Shown here piece after piece: positions 44,723 to 57,300 of a stretch of 64,000 nucleotides of DNA. Source of the DNA: Apoderus coryli (Eukaryota; Arthropoda; Insecta; Coleoptera; Attelabidae). The DNA lies in assembly GCA_911728435.2 (NCBI GenBank), contig OU452202.1, positions 8,597,135 through 8,661,134 of the forward strand, in the 5' to 3' direction. The notes beneath the pieces are model-generated. The model saw nothing but the letters and a program-made list of their open reading frames with translations, had not been told where the DNA came from and ran no database searches. The stretch's first letter is position 1. Each line of letters starts with the position of its first letter. Both the position numbers and the translations under genes were made by a program.

Positions 44723-47700
44723 ATGAAATTTTTACAATCTATTTTTGGATTTATTTTAGTGACAATCCTGTGCTTTAGATCAAGTAAGTCGTAGGTAATT
44801 ATCTTAAAATATTTTTGCAGACTCAGTTGTAAGTTGAATTTAGACAAATAGGGAATAGCAGATTAAGTTTTGTCCCAAAATATAATATAGAAGTGGTTTT
44901 GTGCAAATATTCCATATTAGGCATAGTATTTAGTGTCATAATATTACTCTACATATTTTCCTGCAACATGGAGTCTGTAATCGATCAATATAACTCTTGG
45001 TGTCCTCTCGTGACATTCCCATTTAAAATCTGCACCTGCAATTATTGTAGTTTATTTTATGACATTTTCCCCTATTTTTCTTCACAGTTATTTCTTCAAA
45101 TTTCGCTTTTAATTTTTACAGATGCAATAAATTAACAATATTTATTGTATTAAATTTAAAATCTTCGTAAACTTTAAATGTTATACAATTATTGTTAATT
45201 TATTGAGTCTGTAAAAATGTTATGTAACTTTTATGTAATTCGTTTGTATCTGCCTGTTCATTCTGTAAATGGTTTTATTTTAATTTTAGTACTAAATCCT
45301 GAAGAAGGCAATAGTTTTACGTTGTCGAAACGTAGCAACGTTGTTTAATTAAATAAAAATGGTTTTGACATCAAATAACATTCAGTTATTTAATCTATGA
45401 TTTGTTTGTGAGCCGCATCCCAACAGAAAAATTATCACCTGTTTTTTTTTCAACTCAAATCAACTTTATTGTTCCCAAAACATACAGTTTTCCAACAATG
45501 AGCTCGGTTTGATACATACAATATTACAATAACATTATAACAACATAATTATCATCCTATCCAATTAACAAATATATAAACAAAAGAAAAATAACACAAA
45601 GAAAAAAAAAACAATCCAATAATAATATGAAAACTAAAAAGAGAACAAAAACAAGCTACAACTACAAACAAACAAAATTCCTACTCGTTCATAATAAAAG
45701 ACCTTAATTTAAGGACATCCACAATAAACGAAACGAAAAATTATCACCTGTTTACGAGCGACAATCTTATATCTTTTTCATGTTTTTACTTTCTCGACCC
45801 ATAGGGAACGCAATAAAAAAATTTGAGATAAAGACGGATATAACCATTTTGAAGTCCCCTGAGACGATTAAGACCATTTCCAGATGGAAGTCTGAAATCT
45901 GTCTGTGTGTCTGCATTTATTCTTCCACGATAGCGCCTAAACTCTTCAACCAATTGAACTGAATTTTGGTATATGAGTTTGGGGGAGACCTATGACAATC
46001 CCACTAGTTTAATTGAAATCGCTTTAGCCCTGTGATAGGGGTGGACACAAACCTCAAATTCTTAAATAGCAGTAGGTGTCGAGAGATACATCATCATCAC
46101 CATGTACATTGAAATACTGCGACACTAGAAGTCATCTGTTTAAAACGATTCTTCTAATGCGTGTTTACTTTTATAGGTACTGCCATTTCGTGTTACGAAT
46201 GCACATCCGCCCTAGACAAAAGATGCTTAGGAGAACCAGGCGTTCCATTAGCTAATGATTTAAAAAAACAATGTCCTGAAAGAAAACCAGATGCTAAACC
46301 GTACACATTATGTAGGAAGATTAAGCAAGTAATTGATTTTGAAGTAAATGGATGTAAGTATAAAAATATATTCGAATTCCGTTAAGCAAGTATTTTAGTT
46401 CTCAAGAAAATTAGGGGCTTCTTTAGATAGGAATTTCCCGAAATGCTAAATGATATGCAAATTTCAGGTTCTGGTTTAATAAGCTATCCCTCCTCTGCTC
46501 AGAAATCTAGAGCAGTTGTTTTGTTTTTTTCCAATATTTGAGAGCCTGTTTGACAACTCCACATTGTTTCTTATGTGGATCTCGATTAGCTTAGTGCCAG
46601 ATATGAATGACTAGAACTTTTGCGTGTAATACAGTAACGTGGGAACCCAGACACTGTGAAAGTTTTGTCTTGGCTCTGCTTCCAAACTGCGGCACCTGGA
46701 CCTGTACTTTGTAACTCCCCATCATGCAGAATCCATTAATTTCTGCTGGGAAGCAAGGTTGTATAAGGGATACCAGTGTTGGTGGTAAAAACAAAACAAA
46801 TCGACAGGTGACAGTTTAGGGTTACTAAAAATGGAGCGTTACACGATAGAACAACGTGTCTTCATTATTGAACAATATTTCAAAAATAATAAAAGCTTGG
46901 CGGCCGCTGAAGATAATTTCATACAAAATATGGTGGGAATAGTGTTTTAACTTCGTCAAGTTGTTGATAGGTTGTACTTACCGCGTCCTAAGTTTGAATT
47001 CTATAAGAAGTCACCAACATATGCGGGCTGTTTTACAGCTTACTTCCTGAGGACTTAAGGACCTGTCAGACTGAGAGGAAATTTAAGTATGAATTAACGA
47101 CATTTTTGATTGACGGTACATTCTATAGTGTGTAAGAATTCATAGATGCACCAATAAAATAACGTTATTTTAAATTGTTGACACTTTTTGTTTTTTTTTT
47201 TTTGTTATTTCTGTTAATATTTTTCACGTGTCTGTTTATCTGTATACTGTATATTATTTGTTATTTTATTTATACATTAGTTGACTTTATCATAATATTG
47301 TAGACTTGCCTATGTATACATTTGTTATACCTTATGATGGCCAATAAATATTATTATATAAAAATATAAATAACAACTATTAATTTGTATTCAATAACTT
47401 TTTTCTACTCAAATCAAAATGCCAGGTTGTTTAATAACAGTTTCATATAGAGAAGCTTATTCAAAATGAAATAGATACTGTACGACACAGTTAAGGATAT
47501 ACGCTTTTAAATGGGCTATCCATATAAAAGTGTATCATTCTTAACTGTGTCGTACGTATAGTCACATTGTGGTTATTTATAGAGTTTACTTATTCTAGTA
47601 AAACCTGACAGCAGAGTGATTAGAACCTGCGGCTATGAAGATTCTATGTACGTAAACAAGTGCTATCACCGATCAGGATTTGGTGGCAGGCAGGAAGTCT

Positions 47701-47798
47701 GTGCATGCACAACTGATGATTGCAACAGCGGTTCAAGTTTGGTTGCATCTGCACTAGTAGCTCTTGGATTATTTATTTTCATCAGAATTGGATTTTGA
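44723..47798 (+). CDS. Ly6/uPAR-domain GPI-anchored protein, three exons
   Basis: Exons 44723-44783, 46177-46353 and 47599-47798, both introns phase 1 with GT-AG sites. The product is 145 residues. The signal peptide is MKFLQSIFGFILVTILCF. The mature Ly6 domain starts ISCYEC and holds ten cysteines (ISC, YEC, KRC, KQC, TLC, RTC, NKC, EVCAC, DDCN), with CN as the family's closing mark. The last residues (VASALVALGLFIFIRIGF) form a hydrophobic tail after GSS, a probable GPI-attachment signal. It is likely an extracellular, membrane-tethered protein. Introns hold a LINE insertion with duplicated target, a ribozyme-like copy, a LINE tail and a hairpin. Same exon phases as the minus-strand Ly6 gene 12 kb away, so the two are likely old duplicates. 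Confidence 0.88.
45290..45350 (+). ncRNA. Hammerhead ribozyme-like copy with longer helix III
   Basis: CTGAAGA, helix II GGCAA-loop-TTGTC, GAAAC, then helix III ACGT-agca-ACGT followed by GTT as possible cleavage triplet. Core at 45299-45331. This copy differs from the others in having a four-pair helix III. Helix I is only partly pairable. Confidence 0.55.
45426..45753 (-). mobile_element. 5'-truncated poly(A) retroposon with target-site duplication
   Basis: gaaaaattatcacctgttt occurs at 45426-45444 and 45735-45753. Between them is about 290 bp, which on the minus strand ends ...caataaagttgatttgagtt followed by an A-run. That is the form of a 5'-truncated LINE 3' end inserted by target-primed reverse transcription. 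It lies in intron 1 of the plus-strand Ly6 gene. Confidence 0.75.
45864..46085. repeat. Dispersed repeat, copy shared with 63880-64000
   Basis: Shares tctgtctgtgtgtctg, attcttccacgatag, gcctaaa, caaccaattga and atgagtttgggggag with the window's last 120 bases. Function unknown. Confidence 0.7.
46831..46926 (+). pseudogene. N-terminal DUF4817-type transposase fragment
   Basis: Starts at an ATG and reads MERYTIEQRVFIIEQYF, then NNKSLAAAEDNF, the first helix-turn-helix of insect mariner-type transposases. It is cut off after about 32 codons, inside intron 2 of the Ly6 gene. Confidence 0.65.
46990..47360 (+). pseudogene. LINE 3' fragment
   Basis: FYSLLPEDLRTCQTERKFKY followed by ELTTFLID and a stop resembles the tail of jockey/CR1-like ORF2. 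It is followed by non-coding sequence ending ggccaataaatattattata, a typical LINE-like end. Confidence 0.5.
47480..47555. repeat. Intronic hairpin
   Basis: gtacgacacagttaaggata (47480-) pairs with ttaactgtgtcgtac (to 47555), about 25-bp arms with mismatches. It lies 44 bases before the acceptor of Ly6 exon 3. Confidence 0.7.
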
Positions 47799-47905
47799 TT
47801 TGAATCAAATCTAAATAGTTTTTGAAAGTTTAACTTGTTAAAATCATAAGAGTTGGATAACGTAGGTATCTTTAAAGTTTCAAAAGGATTAGCTATTCTC
47901 TGACA

Positions 47906-47911
47906 AATAAA
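47906..47911 (+). terminator. Candidate poly(A) signal of the plus-strand Ly6 gene
   Basis: AATAAA 108 bases after the stop codon. Confidence 0.45.
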
Positions 47912-48479
47912 ATTATTACATATCAAATTTATTACATTAGAATTACAAATACATTAAAATTATAATTCATAATATTATTTGAAATTGCTCAATTCTTGTT
48001 ATTTTCAGTATATATACTTAGGCTAAGAAAATTTGTAGCAATAATTAATTGATATGTTGTTTTGCCAACGTAGTTTTAACAGTTAGTTTCTTATATTTTG
48101 TATAGCTTTTATTTTGTTGTTCCAGTTTGAATAAAGAAAATAAATGAACAATTTTTTGTTTCTTCTTTTTTCTCAATCCATTCGGCATAAATATTCAATC
48201 TAGAAAGAATATGATGACAATGATTTTGTATATCAAAAATGTAGCTCAAACACCATATCGTCAGTAGTGCTCTGCAGACATGTAGGTCAAATTCCCAATT
48301 GAGTGAAGAAACCAAAATAATTAACAAACGGCAAATAACACAAATGATAGACTTTTTATTTTGAAATAGTCCCCCCCTTTAATGTTTTTGGCAATTATTT
48401 TACGTCGTTTATTATTTGTAAAATCATTTTATTATTATATTTAATTTACGAAATTGCCTGTTACATAATGTAACAAAAA

Positions 48480-48807
48480 CAGGGTGTGCAAAACAACAAA
48501 TTACCAAACAATACTTCTATATTCACCGCAGAATTGATAGCTATTAGAGAGTCATTAAAATATTGCAATACCTACAATCGAAACTACACTGCCCCGCATT
48601 GTTAACCGGACCAAGAAAATTTTGTTCAAAATCAATCCTAAATAACTTTTTTAGTATTGCATCAATTTTGCCAATTTTTTTTTCGAGTCTTAGGCCGTTT
48701 TATTGTCATAATTTTTTCATATCGAAATCTCAAAAATTGCTAACGGATTTGTTGTTATACAGGGGTGAACAAGAAGTTACATTTTACTCTAAAATTTCAA
48801 CACCCTG
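48480..48807. mobile_element. Short TACAGGGTGT-type element
   Basis: The ends ACAGGGTGTGCAAAAC and, inverted, ACAGGGTGTTGAAAT enclose about 330 bp with no clear coding frame. TA flanking is clear only at the right end. Confidence 0.4.
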
Positions 48808-48959
48808 TATAAAAAACTCGCGACCGAATAATGATATTTTTTGCAACATTTTGAAGCCTCATTTTTTCTGAACAATTTGTTTTTTGATTCAGACCGATAT
48901 CTGTATTCTTAAAGGAAAAACACTGGTTTTAAAGAAATAATGCAATAATTCTTTACTAG

Positions 48960-50330
48960 CAACAAAAAAATTAAAACATGGATAACGGCGCCGTTTTTAG
49001 AGCTTTACGGAATCGAGGAAGGGATGATAGCAATTTGATTTCCATTGGCAGATGCTTGTGCATTTTTTGTGCATTGTATAGGATCGAGCTTTTTATTAAT
49101 TCGGAGGATGGGGCTATAAGCAAAACATCCTTCAAATTTGGACGTAGAATGTTGAGGAATTGTATACAAGTTGAAGCACAGACCCAGTCCATGAACATCA
49201 AATCTTCTTAAAAGTACATTAAATAAATACGCGGGCGTATGAGAAGTAAGTACTTTGTACAGTAAAACAGAGTACAAATAATCAAATCTAACCGCCAGAC
49301 TAGGTTCTGCAAGCTTTGTTAAAAATGGTGTAATATGGGCCGTAAATGGCACGGAACAAATGAATCTTACGTACGCGTTTTGAATTCTCTTAATTTTAGT
49401 TTTATTATAATTAGGCAAGTAATAATAATACACTTGGGAACAGTAGTCAAGGTGCAGATATATCAAGGAATTAACAAGCAGCAACTTTGTATTTTCATCC
49501 AAAATATATTTTAGATGGTACATACATTTGATCCTAAAAAACGAATTTTTATATAACTGACAACAGTGGTCACTAAAACTTAATTTGGAATCAATTAAGA
49601 TACCCAGATCCTTCGCGGTATCCACCCACTGCACCACTGTTCCATCAACAATAACACTACCAGAAGTCCCCAGCAACTGCGTATGGCGCTCAATACCAAT
49701 GCATAACGCCACAGTTTTATTAGGGTTTAATTTGAGGCCATGGCGTCTACACCAGTCGGAAAAATACGTTAAATCTTGATTAACTTCTCTTTGAAATTCA
49801 GCAATACCACAATGAAGGTATATTTGTGCATCATCAGCATAAAGGTGTATTTCTGAATGTATCATAGTCATCGACAAATCAAACGTGAAAATGGAGAATA
49901 GGAGAGGTCCCAAAATACTTCCCTGAGGAACACAACTCGTTAGTTCTTTAAACTGAGAGCTTCTTGAATTTACTTTTACACACTGGCGTCTTTGAAATAA
50001 GAAGCTATTAAACCATCTTAAGGAAGTTTCGTCGAATCCCAAATACCTTACTTTGATCCAGTAATACCAAGACCGTACACTTAGACTTATCAAAGGCATA
50101 TGAGATATCATTTGTCACCTTTAATAAGGCCGTGGCAGTGGAATCTCTAGAACGAAAACCAGATTGGGCAGCCGGTAGAATTTGAAAATCATTTAGATAG
50201 TCTCTCATCTGGAACGCTATTACTCTCTCAAACATTTTTGATTAGGTAGGAAGCAGACTAATGGGTCTTAGATCATTGAATGAACTAGGGGTTGATACTT
50301 TTGCCTGGAGAGTACCATCAACGATATCTC
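48960..50330 (-). pseudogene. Non-LTR retrotransposon reverse transcriptase, 5'-truncated
   Basis: Minus strand. 50235-50008 has MFERVIAFQMRDYLN, AAQSGFRSRDSTATALL and TVLVLLDQSKVF, the first RT blocks. After a frameshift, 50111-49005 is open for over 360 codons with VRYLGFDETSLRWFNSFLF, CVPQGSILGPLLFSIF, LYADDAQIYLH (YADD) and AKDLGILIDSKLSFSDHC, then a thumb-like region. Upstream of 50235 DLRPISLLPT is recognisable across a stop. This is a jockey/CR1-like ORF2 missing its endonuclease. It has at least one frameshift and one stop, so it is not active. The long remaining open frame suggests it is fairly young. Confidence 0.85.
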
Positions 50331-50339
50331 AAAAGAATT

Positions 50340-50735
50340 CTTGGAATCAAATGGCAGGACCGACGAACAAAAAAGAATCCTTTATTCACATATTAAGGTC
50401 GACTCACGAAATCAGGGAGGGCAGCAAAAGAGGTACAAGGATGTTCTTCAGACCAACATGGAGAAGTGTGGCGTAGCTGTGAAAAGCAACTGGAAGTAGA
50501 TCGCGAATGACCGACCGAGATGTAGGCGTATAGTTTACCAGGGTCATCAAGTTCTTGAAGCGTCAACGACATGATAACGTAAAGAGACAGCATCGAAAGA
50601 AGAGAGGAGAGATAAATGGTGGTGATTGGGTGTGTCAATTTTGTGACATCTTAGAGTTCACAACAGAAATCCTTGAGTTGGAATAATTCATACTCGTTAG
50701 CGAGTGAATGCTGATAATGACGATGATGAGTTAAC
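50340..50735 (-). repeat. Repeat-derived sequence, in part matching 21290-21490
   Basis: Reverse complement of the repeat in intron 3 of the MATH-BTB gene (gaattattccaactcaagga; caaaattgacacacccaatc). No protein is recognised. Confidence 0.55.
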
Positions 50736-50899
50736 AGACCGAGTTGCTGGTATTTATATTTTGCGAGACAAGTTTTGCTGATTATGTCGTTTTCTGAACT
50801 TTTCCCATTTTGGTCGCATTGAAAGATCCTATCCATTTTAGCAAGTTGAAGCAATGCAGACAGGAATTTCAAAGTTTGTTAATTAATTTAATTAAAACA

Positions 50900-52380
50900 T
50901 TATGTTTATCATTTTCGATACAATATTAGGTTAATACATTTTACACTAACTATACCAATAATCAAGTTGCCATGACTCCTACGCAAATGTCAAATGTGTT
51001 TATAATCTAATTGTCAAAGTATTTCATGTAATTGACATCGTTAATTGTCGTTTAATATATCGTTAAATATGAGTTTTTGTTGATTTTGTAAAGCTCAAAA
51101 GTTTTTAGTAGTGTAAGTTTAAGCCATTCGTCAAACAGCAGAGTAAGTACAAGTTTACTAAAGTGTTTGATACTGAGTAATTATGTAATTGTTAAACATT
51201 CTATTAACCAGTCGTTTTCAATGATTTTTTACGCTTAGATTTGAGGTTATTAGTTAAACAATATCAGACTTTTTAATATATATAATTTTTTTAATGAAAT
51301 TTGGCAATTTATTTCATGGTAGGTTTTTACAAATTCTATAGAAAAATAATGCTTTTGACAGTATATTGAAAATTATTGTGTCACAATTGTTGTCTACATT
51401 CATTTTGTAGTCGCGTTTTAATTTCATATTTATTTGTATTATAACAACGAACCAGAGTTTCTCGGTCGTCAGATTATAGAACCATATAATATCACAGATT
51501 TAGGAACTTCTAGATCTGTGTATAATATAAAGTGAATTTCAAACTACAGTTTCAAATACCTATACAAAGTTGTTAATAATATAGATTCAAATTCCAAATT
51601 TGAATGGAATTAAACAGTTTTAATATAGTCAAGGGACAAGGGATAAAATTCAATTCTGTTGGTAAAGTTTTAACATTATACAAGCAAATTATTTATATTT
51701 AAAGATAATATATTATGTAAACAAGTGCTTAGTAGATACAAGTAATTTCTCTATTTATAAAATTCTATCGAGTGGCATTAAATTTCATAATATTAGTAAA
51801 TGGGCAAAATATCCGAAATTTTTAAACTTTCCATATTACTTAAGTCAAAGATAAATTGTGTACATTAATCTTTGCTTAAGTGAAGCAACTGAATATTAAA
51901 TTGCAAATTCGTAGGTAGGTGGGGGTTGAGGTTCTGAAATGGACGCTGTCGAATTTGGTCGGGGTCTGCAGCATAATAATCATTTTAACATGCTTATAGC
52001 TATGTAAGAAATGTATTGATATATTTTGAAATATGTATATAGCCTTATTTTGAAAATTGCGCCTTTTACTCATTTTCGATTGGTGGTAAGCGCTTGTGAG
52101 GTAGTACTATGGAAGCAAACAATTGATATTTTAGAAATCCACATTTACAGTTATTGATTTATACCCTTATTGTTGAAAAAGTTGTTTTTTTTTCGAATGT
52201 GGTACCCTTTTTATTATTGGATTGTCGGATGCACAATTTAATTCTGCATCGATCCGCTGTAATGCTATACTTATTTCCAACGGTTTTCTTGTTAATCAAT
52301 ATATTTATCACTCCAAAAGTTCTAACCTGTAATTTTAATTCTTACTGGAATTAAAACAAAGTTCATTTAAATTTAAAACA
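50900..52380. other. No gene recognised; possible non-coding first exon
   Basis: AT-rich. A good donor (agcaga|GTAAGT at about 51143) after a GT-rich leader could end a 5' untranslated exon of the gene starting at 54315. This is only inference. Confidence 0.2.
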
Positions 52381-52389
52381 GAAATAACT

Positions 52390-52560
52390 GGGCACGGACT
52401 AAGTGTTAGTGATGAGCCAAGTCGATTCAACATTTTTCGAGTTCATGTGCATAAAAACGATAGACCCGACGATCCGAGTTTTCTTTATAAAATTATATGG
52501 ACTAGTGAATCAAAATTCAGCGAGCCACAAACCTAAATCATTGAAATAATCAACAAACGA
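52390..52560 (+). pseudogene. Transposase relic with a WTSES catalytic-type motif
   Basis: A plus-strand frame contains DPSFLYKIIWTSESKFSEPQ. It resembles the region around the first catalytic aspartate of DD41D-type transposases (FNICFSDECTFY), with D apparently replaced by S. It is short and degenerate. Confidence 0.45.
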
Positions 52561-52944
52561 CACTTCATAATGAAAATGATCACCAGGAGCACTTTACTCT
52601 TCATGTGTTTGGACAAAACATAGAGTGGGCAGGCATATACACCAACAGTTGACTTTGATTTGACGCCCTTCGATTGGAAAATGAACTAATGTACCTTAGG
52701 CCTGTACAAACTAGAGAGAAACTTCGGGGGTCTGTTTCGTTGTTTGTACCAAAATGGCGGAACAATTAATGGAATGCTTTCGTTTAAATTCATGTAGTGG
52801 TTTCATGACCTTCCAAGTTTTTAATTTGTTAAAATAATTAATTAAATTAAAGTTCTGCCGTTTCAGTCATGTTCATTTTTGAGGAAAAATAAAAATGAGC
52901 CTCCACGAAATAAAATCAATATATTGCTCTAGGAGCGGACATCA

Positions 52945-52992
52945 AAACCATACATGTTTCGGAGCATCAAGCTCCATCATCAGTGGTCGAAT
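52945..52992 (-). ncRNA. Hammerhead ribozyme copy, best-preserved structure
   Basis: Minus strand ACCA-CTGATGA, helix II GGAGC-TTGAT-GCTCC, GAAAC-AT-GTA-TGGT. Helix I pairs over four bases, helix II over five, and helix III is the minimal two-pair form. All conserved core bases are present. Core at 52956-52983. The downstream flank ends in the family block with ttatttcgtggagg. Confidence 0.8.
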
Positions 52993-52999
52993 AATATTA

Positions 53000-54290
53000 G
53001 AAAACTAAAGATGCATAGTACCTACATGAACGATCAACGTTGACAACGAGAGAAACGTACTAATGTCATTTCGCGAAAACAAAAACAAAATTGATTCAAC
53101 ATTTCTTTAAAATTACTTCATTTAGGTAATCGACATTGTTTAAATATGTTTATTTTGTTTCGAAACTCAAACGCTGTTTCGGTGGGTGCCAAAAAGAGAT
53201 CATATGGAATAACAAAAATACCGATAGAAATAGGTCAGAGCGAATCAATGCAAAATTAAATTTTAGATCCGACGATTCAATAATCTACAGAGTGTCACAT
53301 ATGAAAGAACGAACTTTGAAATGGTGTAATTTGTCATCAAATACTAGACCCCTGAAGCCAAAAATGGGTAAAATGCAGAGTATTGAAAAGACTCTAAATA
53401 CTCTAAAGGAAAATTTTAAAATTCTATTAGTTGTAGTATAAGCCATCGCATGCGACCTTTTCCTGTGTTTTTAGATGTTAGGGAAACATAGACATTACCT
53501 GAATCCATGGGCTGAACTATTTCCACAACATATTGTATCAAATTTTATTACAAGATGTGTTACACAAAACCCTCAAATCTATACGATTTCACTTTTCAGA
53601 CCACGAAAACATACCATGAAGTTCTTTGATTAGATGCCTCAATGGAAGCTCATTAAAATTTAAGAAACATATTAGCCACCGCAAGGGACCCTTGAACTTG
53701 AACTCTTTTTTTTCTTCCTACAACAATTCGTCTGATTCCAGTATAATAAATGAATCATGTTTTTCTTTGAGAATTTCAGAAATAAAATGATGCAAGTATC
53801 TAGAACCAGGTTCACTTATAAGAGGAATATGCTGTTGTAGAACTCGTTTTCCGGTTTCTTGCATTTGTTGGCGTTTTGGATGCAAGAGCGCACATGATTC
53901 GCGCTGGGATGTTCTCGCTCATCTGATCTTTATTCCATCAATTGCCATTGTAGAAATACTTTTTGATATAAGGCATCCTTCACGAACACGAACACGAACG
54001 AAAGGCAATTTTAATATTATTTTAATAATATTAATAATGGTGTATTTTCTATGTAGTTTTGGGGTGACACAACCGATTTTTTTATAGAATGCCTCGTGAT
54101 TTTCGTGCTCACGCTTAACAACGGCACACAATGAGTGCATCTAGTTTGTGTTATTAAAATTAAATTATCATCATTAAACGTAATATCCTGCAACTAGGCC
54201 ACTGTGTCACGCGTCTTTCTTATAACCCAGCAAAATGAGACATAGTTGACATTAAGAATGGGATAATATCTTCAAATACGATTTTCTATT
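53000..54290. other. No gene recognised
   Basis: Short open frames only. None carries a recognisable domain or splice pair. Confidence 0.35.
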
Positions 54291-54314
54291 TGCTTGATAG
54301 ATTCTTCGTTTAAA

Positions 54315-57300
54315 ATGGAACAGAACCGCTCCGATAACACATCGAACCAACAACAAAACGTACATCTCCATATGCATCACGTTTGCAATTGCCAGGGTAG
54401 TATCTATCCCGCCTACTACCCAGCAGCAGTTGGATACAGAGCCACGCCAATGCCACCGTTGGTACCATATCCAGCACATCCTGCTGTTGCCAGACCATAC
54501 CTTCAACATTACCAGTACACACAGTTCAATGTTGGAAGTCAATATGCAGTACCAATAAGTCATGTGGCTGCTACAAGTAGTTCCGTGTATGGCACTACTG
54601 CCGCTTCTGGTTCAGGAACAATAGATCTGATGTATTCTTCAAGCAATACCACGGCTTTAAAAGAAAAACGAGAACGAGAGGAAGGAAGTGGAGATGTAGA
54701 TAGAACTAATGAACCGCCTGAAGGTTATGATTTTGGTCACATTACTCCACCGGCGAATGAACTATTAGTGACAGTAAGTTTCCTCAAAGCCTATGAATAT
54801 TTTGTTTGGTTTATACCTTAGAAATATGAAATTAACGTTATAATTGGTTTATACAGGAAAATTCTGAGACAGCAACTCCAGAAAATTTTGTAAAGTTTCT
54901 TGAACGCAGCTGCTTGACAGCGGAACAAATTGCGTATCGAAACAGAAACCGACCATGTTTCCGCAATATTCAGAATTTATGTATTCGGACTAGATCCGAA
55001 ATTCTCAAACCTTGTACGACCATATCCAACATACACTCACAAGGTATACCTTGGGCCACAAAGGATTTCATTTATGCATTTGTTAGACTTACCAATTGTT
55101 GGCATATCCTCAAAGGTAACGATAACATTTTGTACACTGGTATCATTGTTTTAAGTATTTGCTTGTTTTACATGTTTTAAGGTTACTGGGAGAATAGAGA
55201 TGGTTCTAGCCTGGGTAAAATTGAAAAGGAGCTTACTCCGGAATTTCGAGCATGTTACGTACGTTGGGAGAAAGAAACTATTGAACTAGCAGCTCAATTA
55301 ACAAGAGTTTTTTACAATTTGGACACCAATTTAAACACATCAAGTGGGAGTAACGTTTATGCAGCGAATAATTTAATTCCTCCACAGGTAATCATAAAAA
55401 AGGTGAATATGGACCGAATGTGAACAAAATATTACAACCCACAAGTGAAAACTATTGAAAATTAATAATTAGCGCCTATTAAATTATTTTCTACCTCATC
55501 CTCTAACAGATCTAGTGGGTGCAACATACAGGGTCATGAATTATATTTTGACTCCAACCTAGAGCCGTTATTATGGGTGATTTAGGTAATGATGATGATG
55601 TAGAGCTATTAGAATCAAAACATTTAGTTTGCAAAATTGAAAAAACCAATTAGGTCTTACATTTTAAATGGAACACTCTATATATATTATAAGATAAAAT
55701 GAGATTGTTCTGATTTAAAAAATAGTGTAGGTTATTGGTATTAGCTTCAGCCGTTCTTGAGATATTTCAGTTTAAAACTTAAATTTTGGTTACTGGAATT
55801 CATCAACCATATTGTGTAATACACATTGCATTTGTTTCCTCGACTTCAAAATGCGCCTTAATGCTAGCTCCCGAATCTGTTTTCTTTTATCTTGGAGCAT
55901 AGCGAGAAAAATATTTTCAGAATGTGTGTAAAATCCATTTCTTTGAATGACTTTGCGCACAATCTGTTTGGGATGTTCTGGTAAGTACGCAGACTTTTTT
56001 CTCATGCCAAGCAAGTACTTCGGAGCATCTTTCACGTATGGAAAACCAAACCAGGTGAGAGCATAAACTTTCATTACAAATTTTGTTAAAAGTATTAAAT
56101 TTTATGTTGGATTTTTGATAGATACATAGAGGCGAAGTATTAATAATAATAATAAAGGACTTTATTAAAGTGCGAGTTTCAGTACAGTGGCAGATGTCAC
56201 TGTTCTGTTCAGCTAACCCTGAAAATATAACATAATGTTACAAACAAAAAATTTGCTACCAAAGTACAATCATTACCATATTTTTTTTGAAACATACAAT
56301 AATAATAACATACAATTATAAAATAGACAATAAAAAACTAGGTACATCTCAAAGCTCATTAATCCAATCAAAAAAGCCTACAATAAATGAACGTATGAGA
56401 TCTGCGTAATGCATGGAGCGTAGATGACATCGCAGTAGTTAAGTTGTGAGAAGACTAAAGCCTCGCATAATTTTGCTTTTATAGGAACACTCAGCTCAGA
56501 GCGGTGCTGAAATATTAATTTAAGATTCATATATCCAATTTGGATGCGTTTTGAAATATACTCCTCATATCTGAGGTTCTGATCTATTAAGAGTCCCAGA
56601 TTTCTCACTACGGTCCTAAATTCAACTGGTTTCCCCTATTCTATTGGCTGTAGTTTGCCATCTAGAATGAGCCATCTTACCTGGTTCCCTATTTGCCAGA
56701 TCAATTGATATGTGACCTTGTGAAACATCAGTACATATATCTCGAAAAGATATTTTTATTCACTATTGAAATCATTTAAATCAACACCGGGCAATTCTAT
56801 GGGGATTGGAATGAAATCAACAATATCTATAGGCGCTCACAGGATTGGAGATCATGGCCGATTTTGCCAGAAAACTGCTTTGGGCCCGATGTGTTTCCAT
56901 CAAGCTCTTGAAATACATGACGGAGCGGCAATTCATTGCAATGCAGTAAACAGATAAACCATTGTAATGGTCGGTTAACAAACATCACCAATACCAATCT
57001 TTGTTTAGTTTCCATAACAAATCGCTTCTTACCCACATATAATGTCTCATAAGATCGGGATACGTCGGTAAAATATTATCCTTAAGCCTCTGCGGAGCAC
57101 CAAACACCACACAATTTCTTTCGCTTCTCCTTTTCATATTTATTAAGAAAATCAAAGAAATACAACTCTCTTAATTGTGAACAGAAATTTTAGTATAATA
57201 TATTATATAATAATAATATAATATACAATAAATAAGGTTAGGATCGGCGGAAGTAACGGGAACATACTCTCCGGGAACGTCTGACTCCAGGCCTACAAGG

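Noticed and set aside
54252..54563. 103-codon minus-strand open frame rich in Trp and Cys
   Set aside because: Antisense to exon 1 of the gene at 54315. The composition is typical of a shadow frame.
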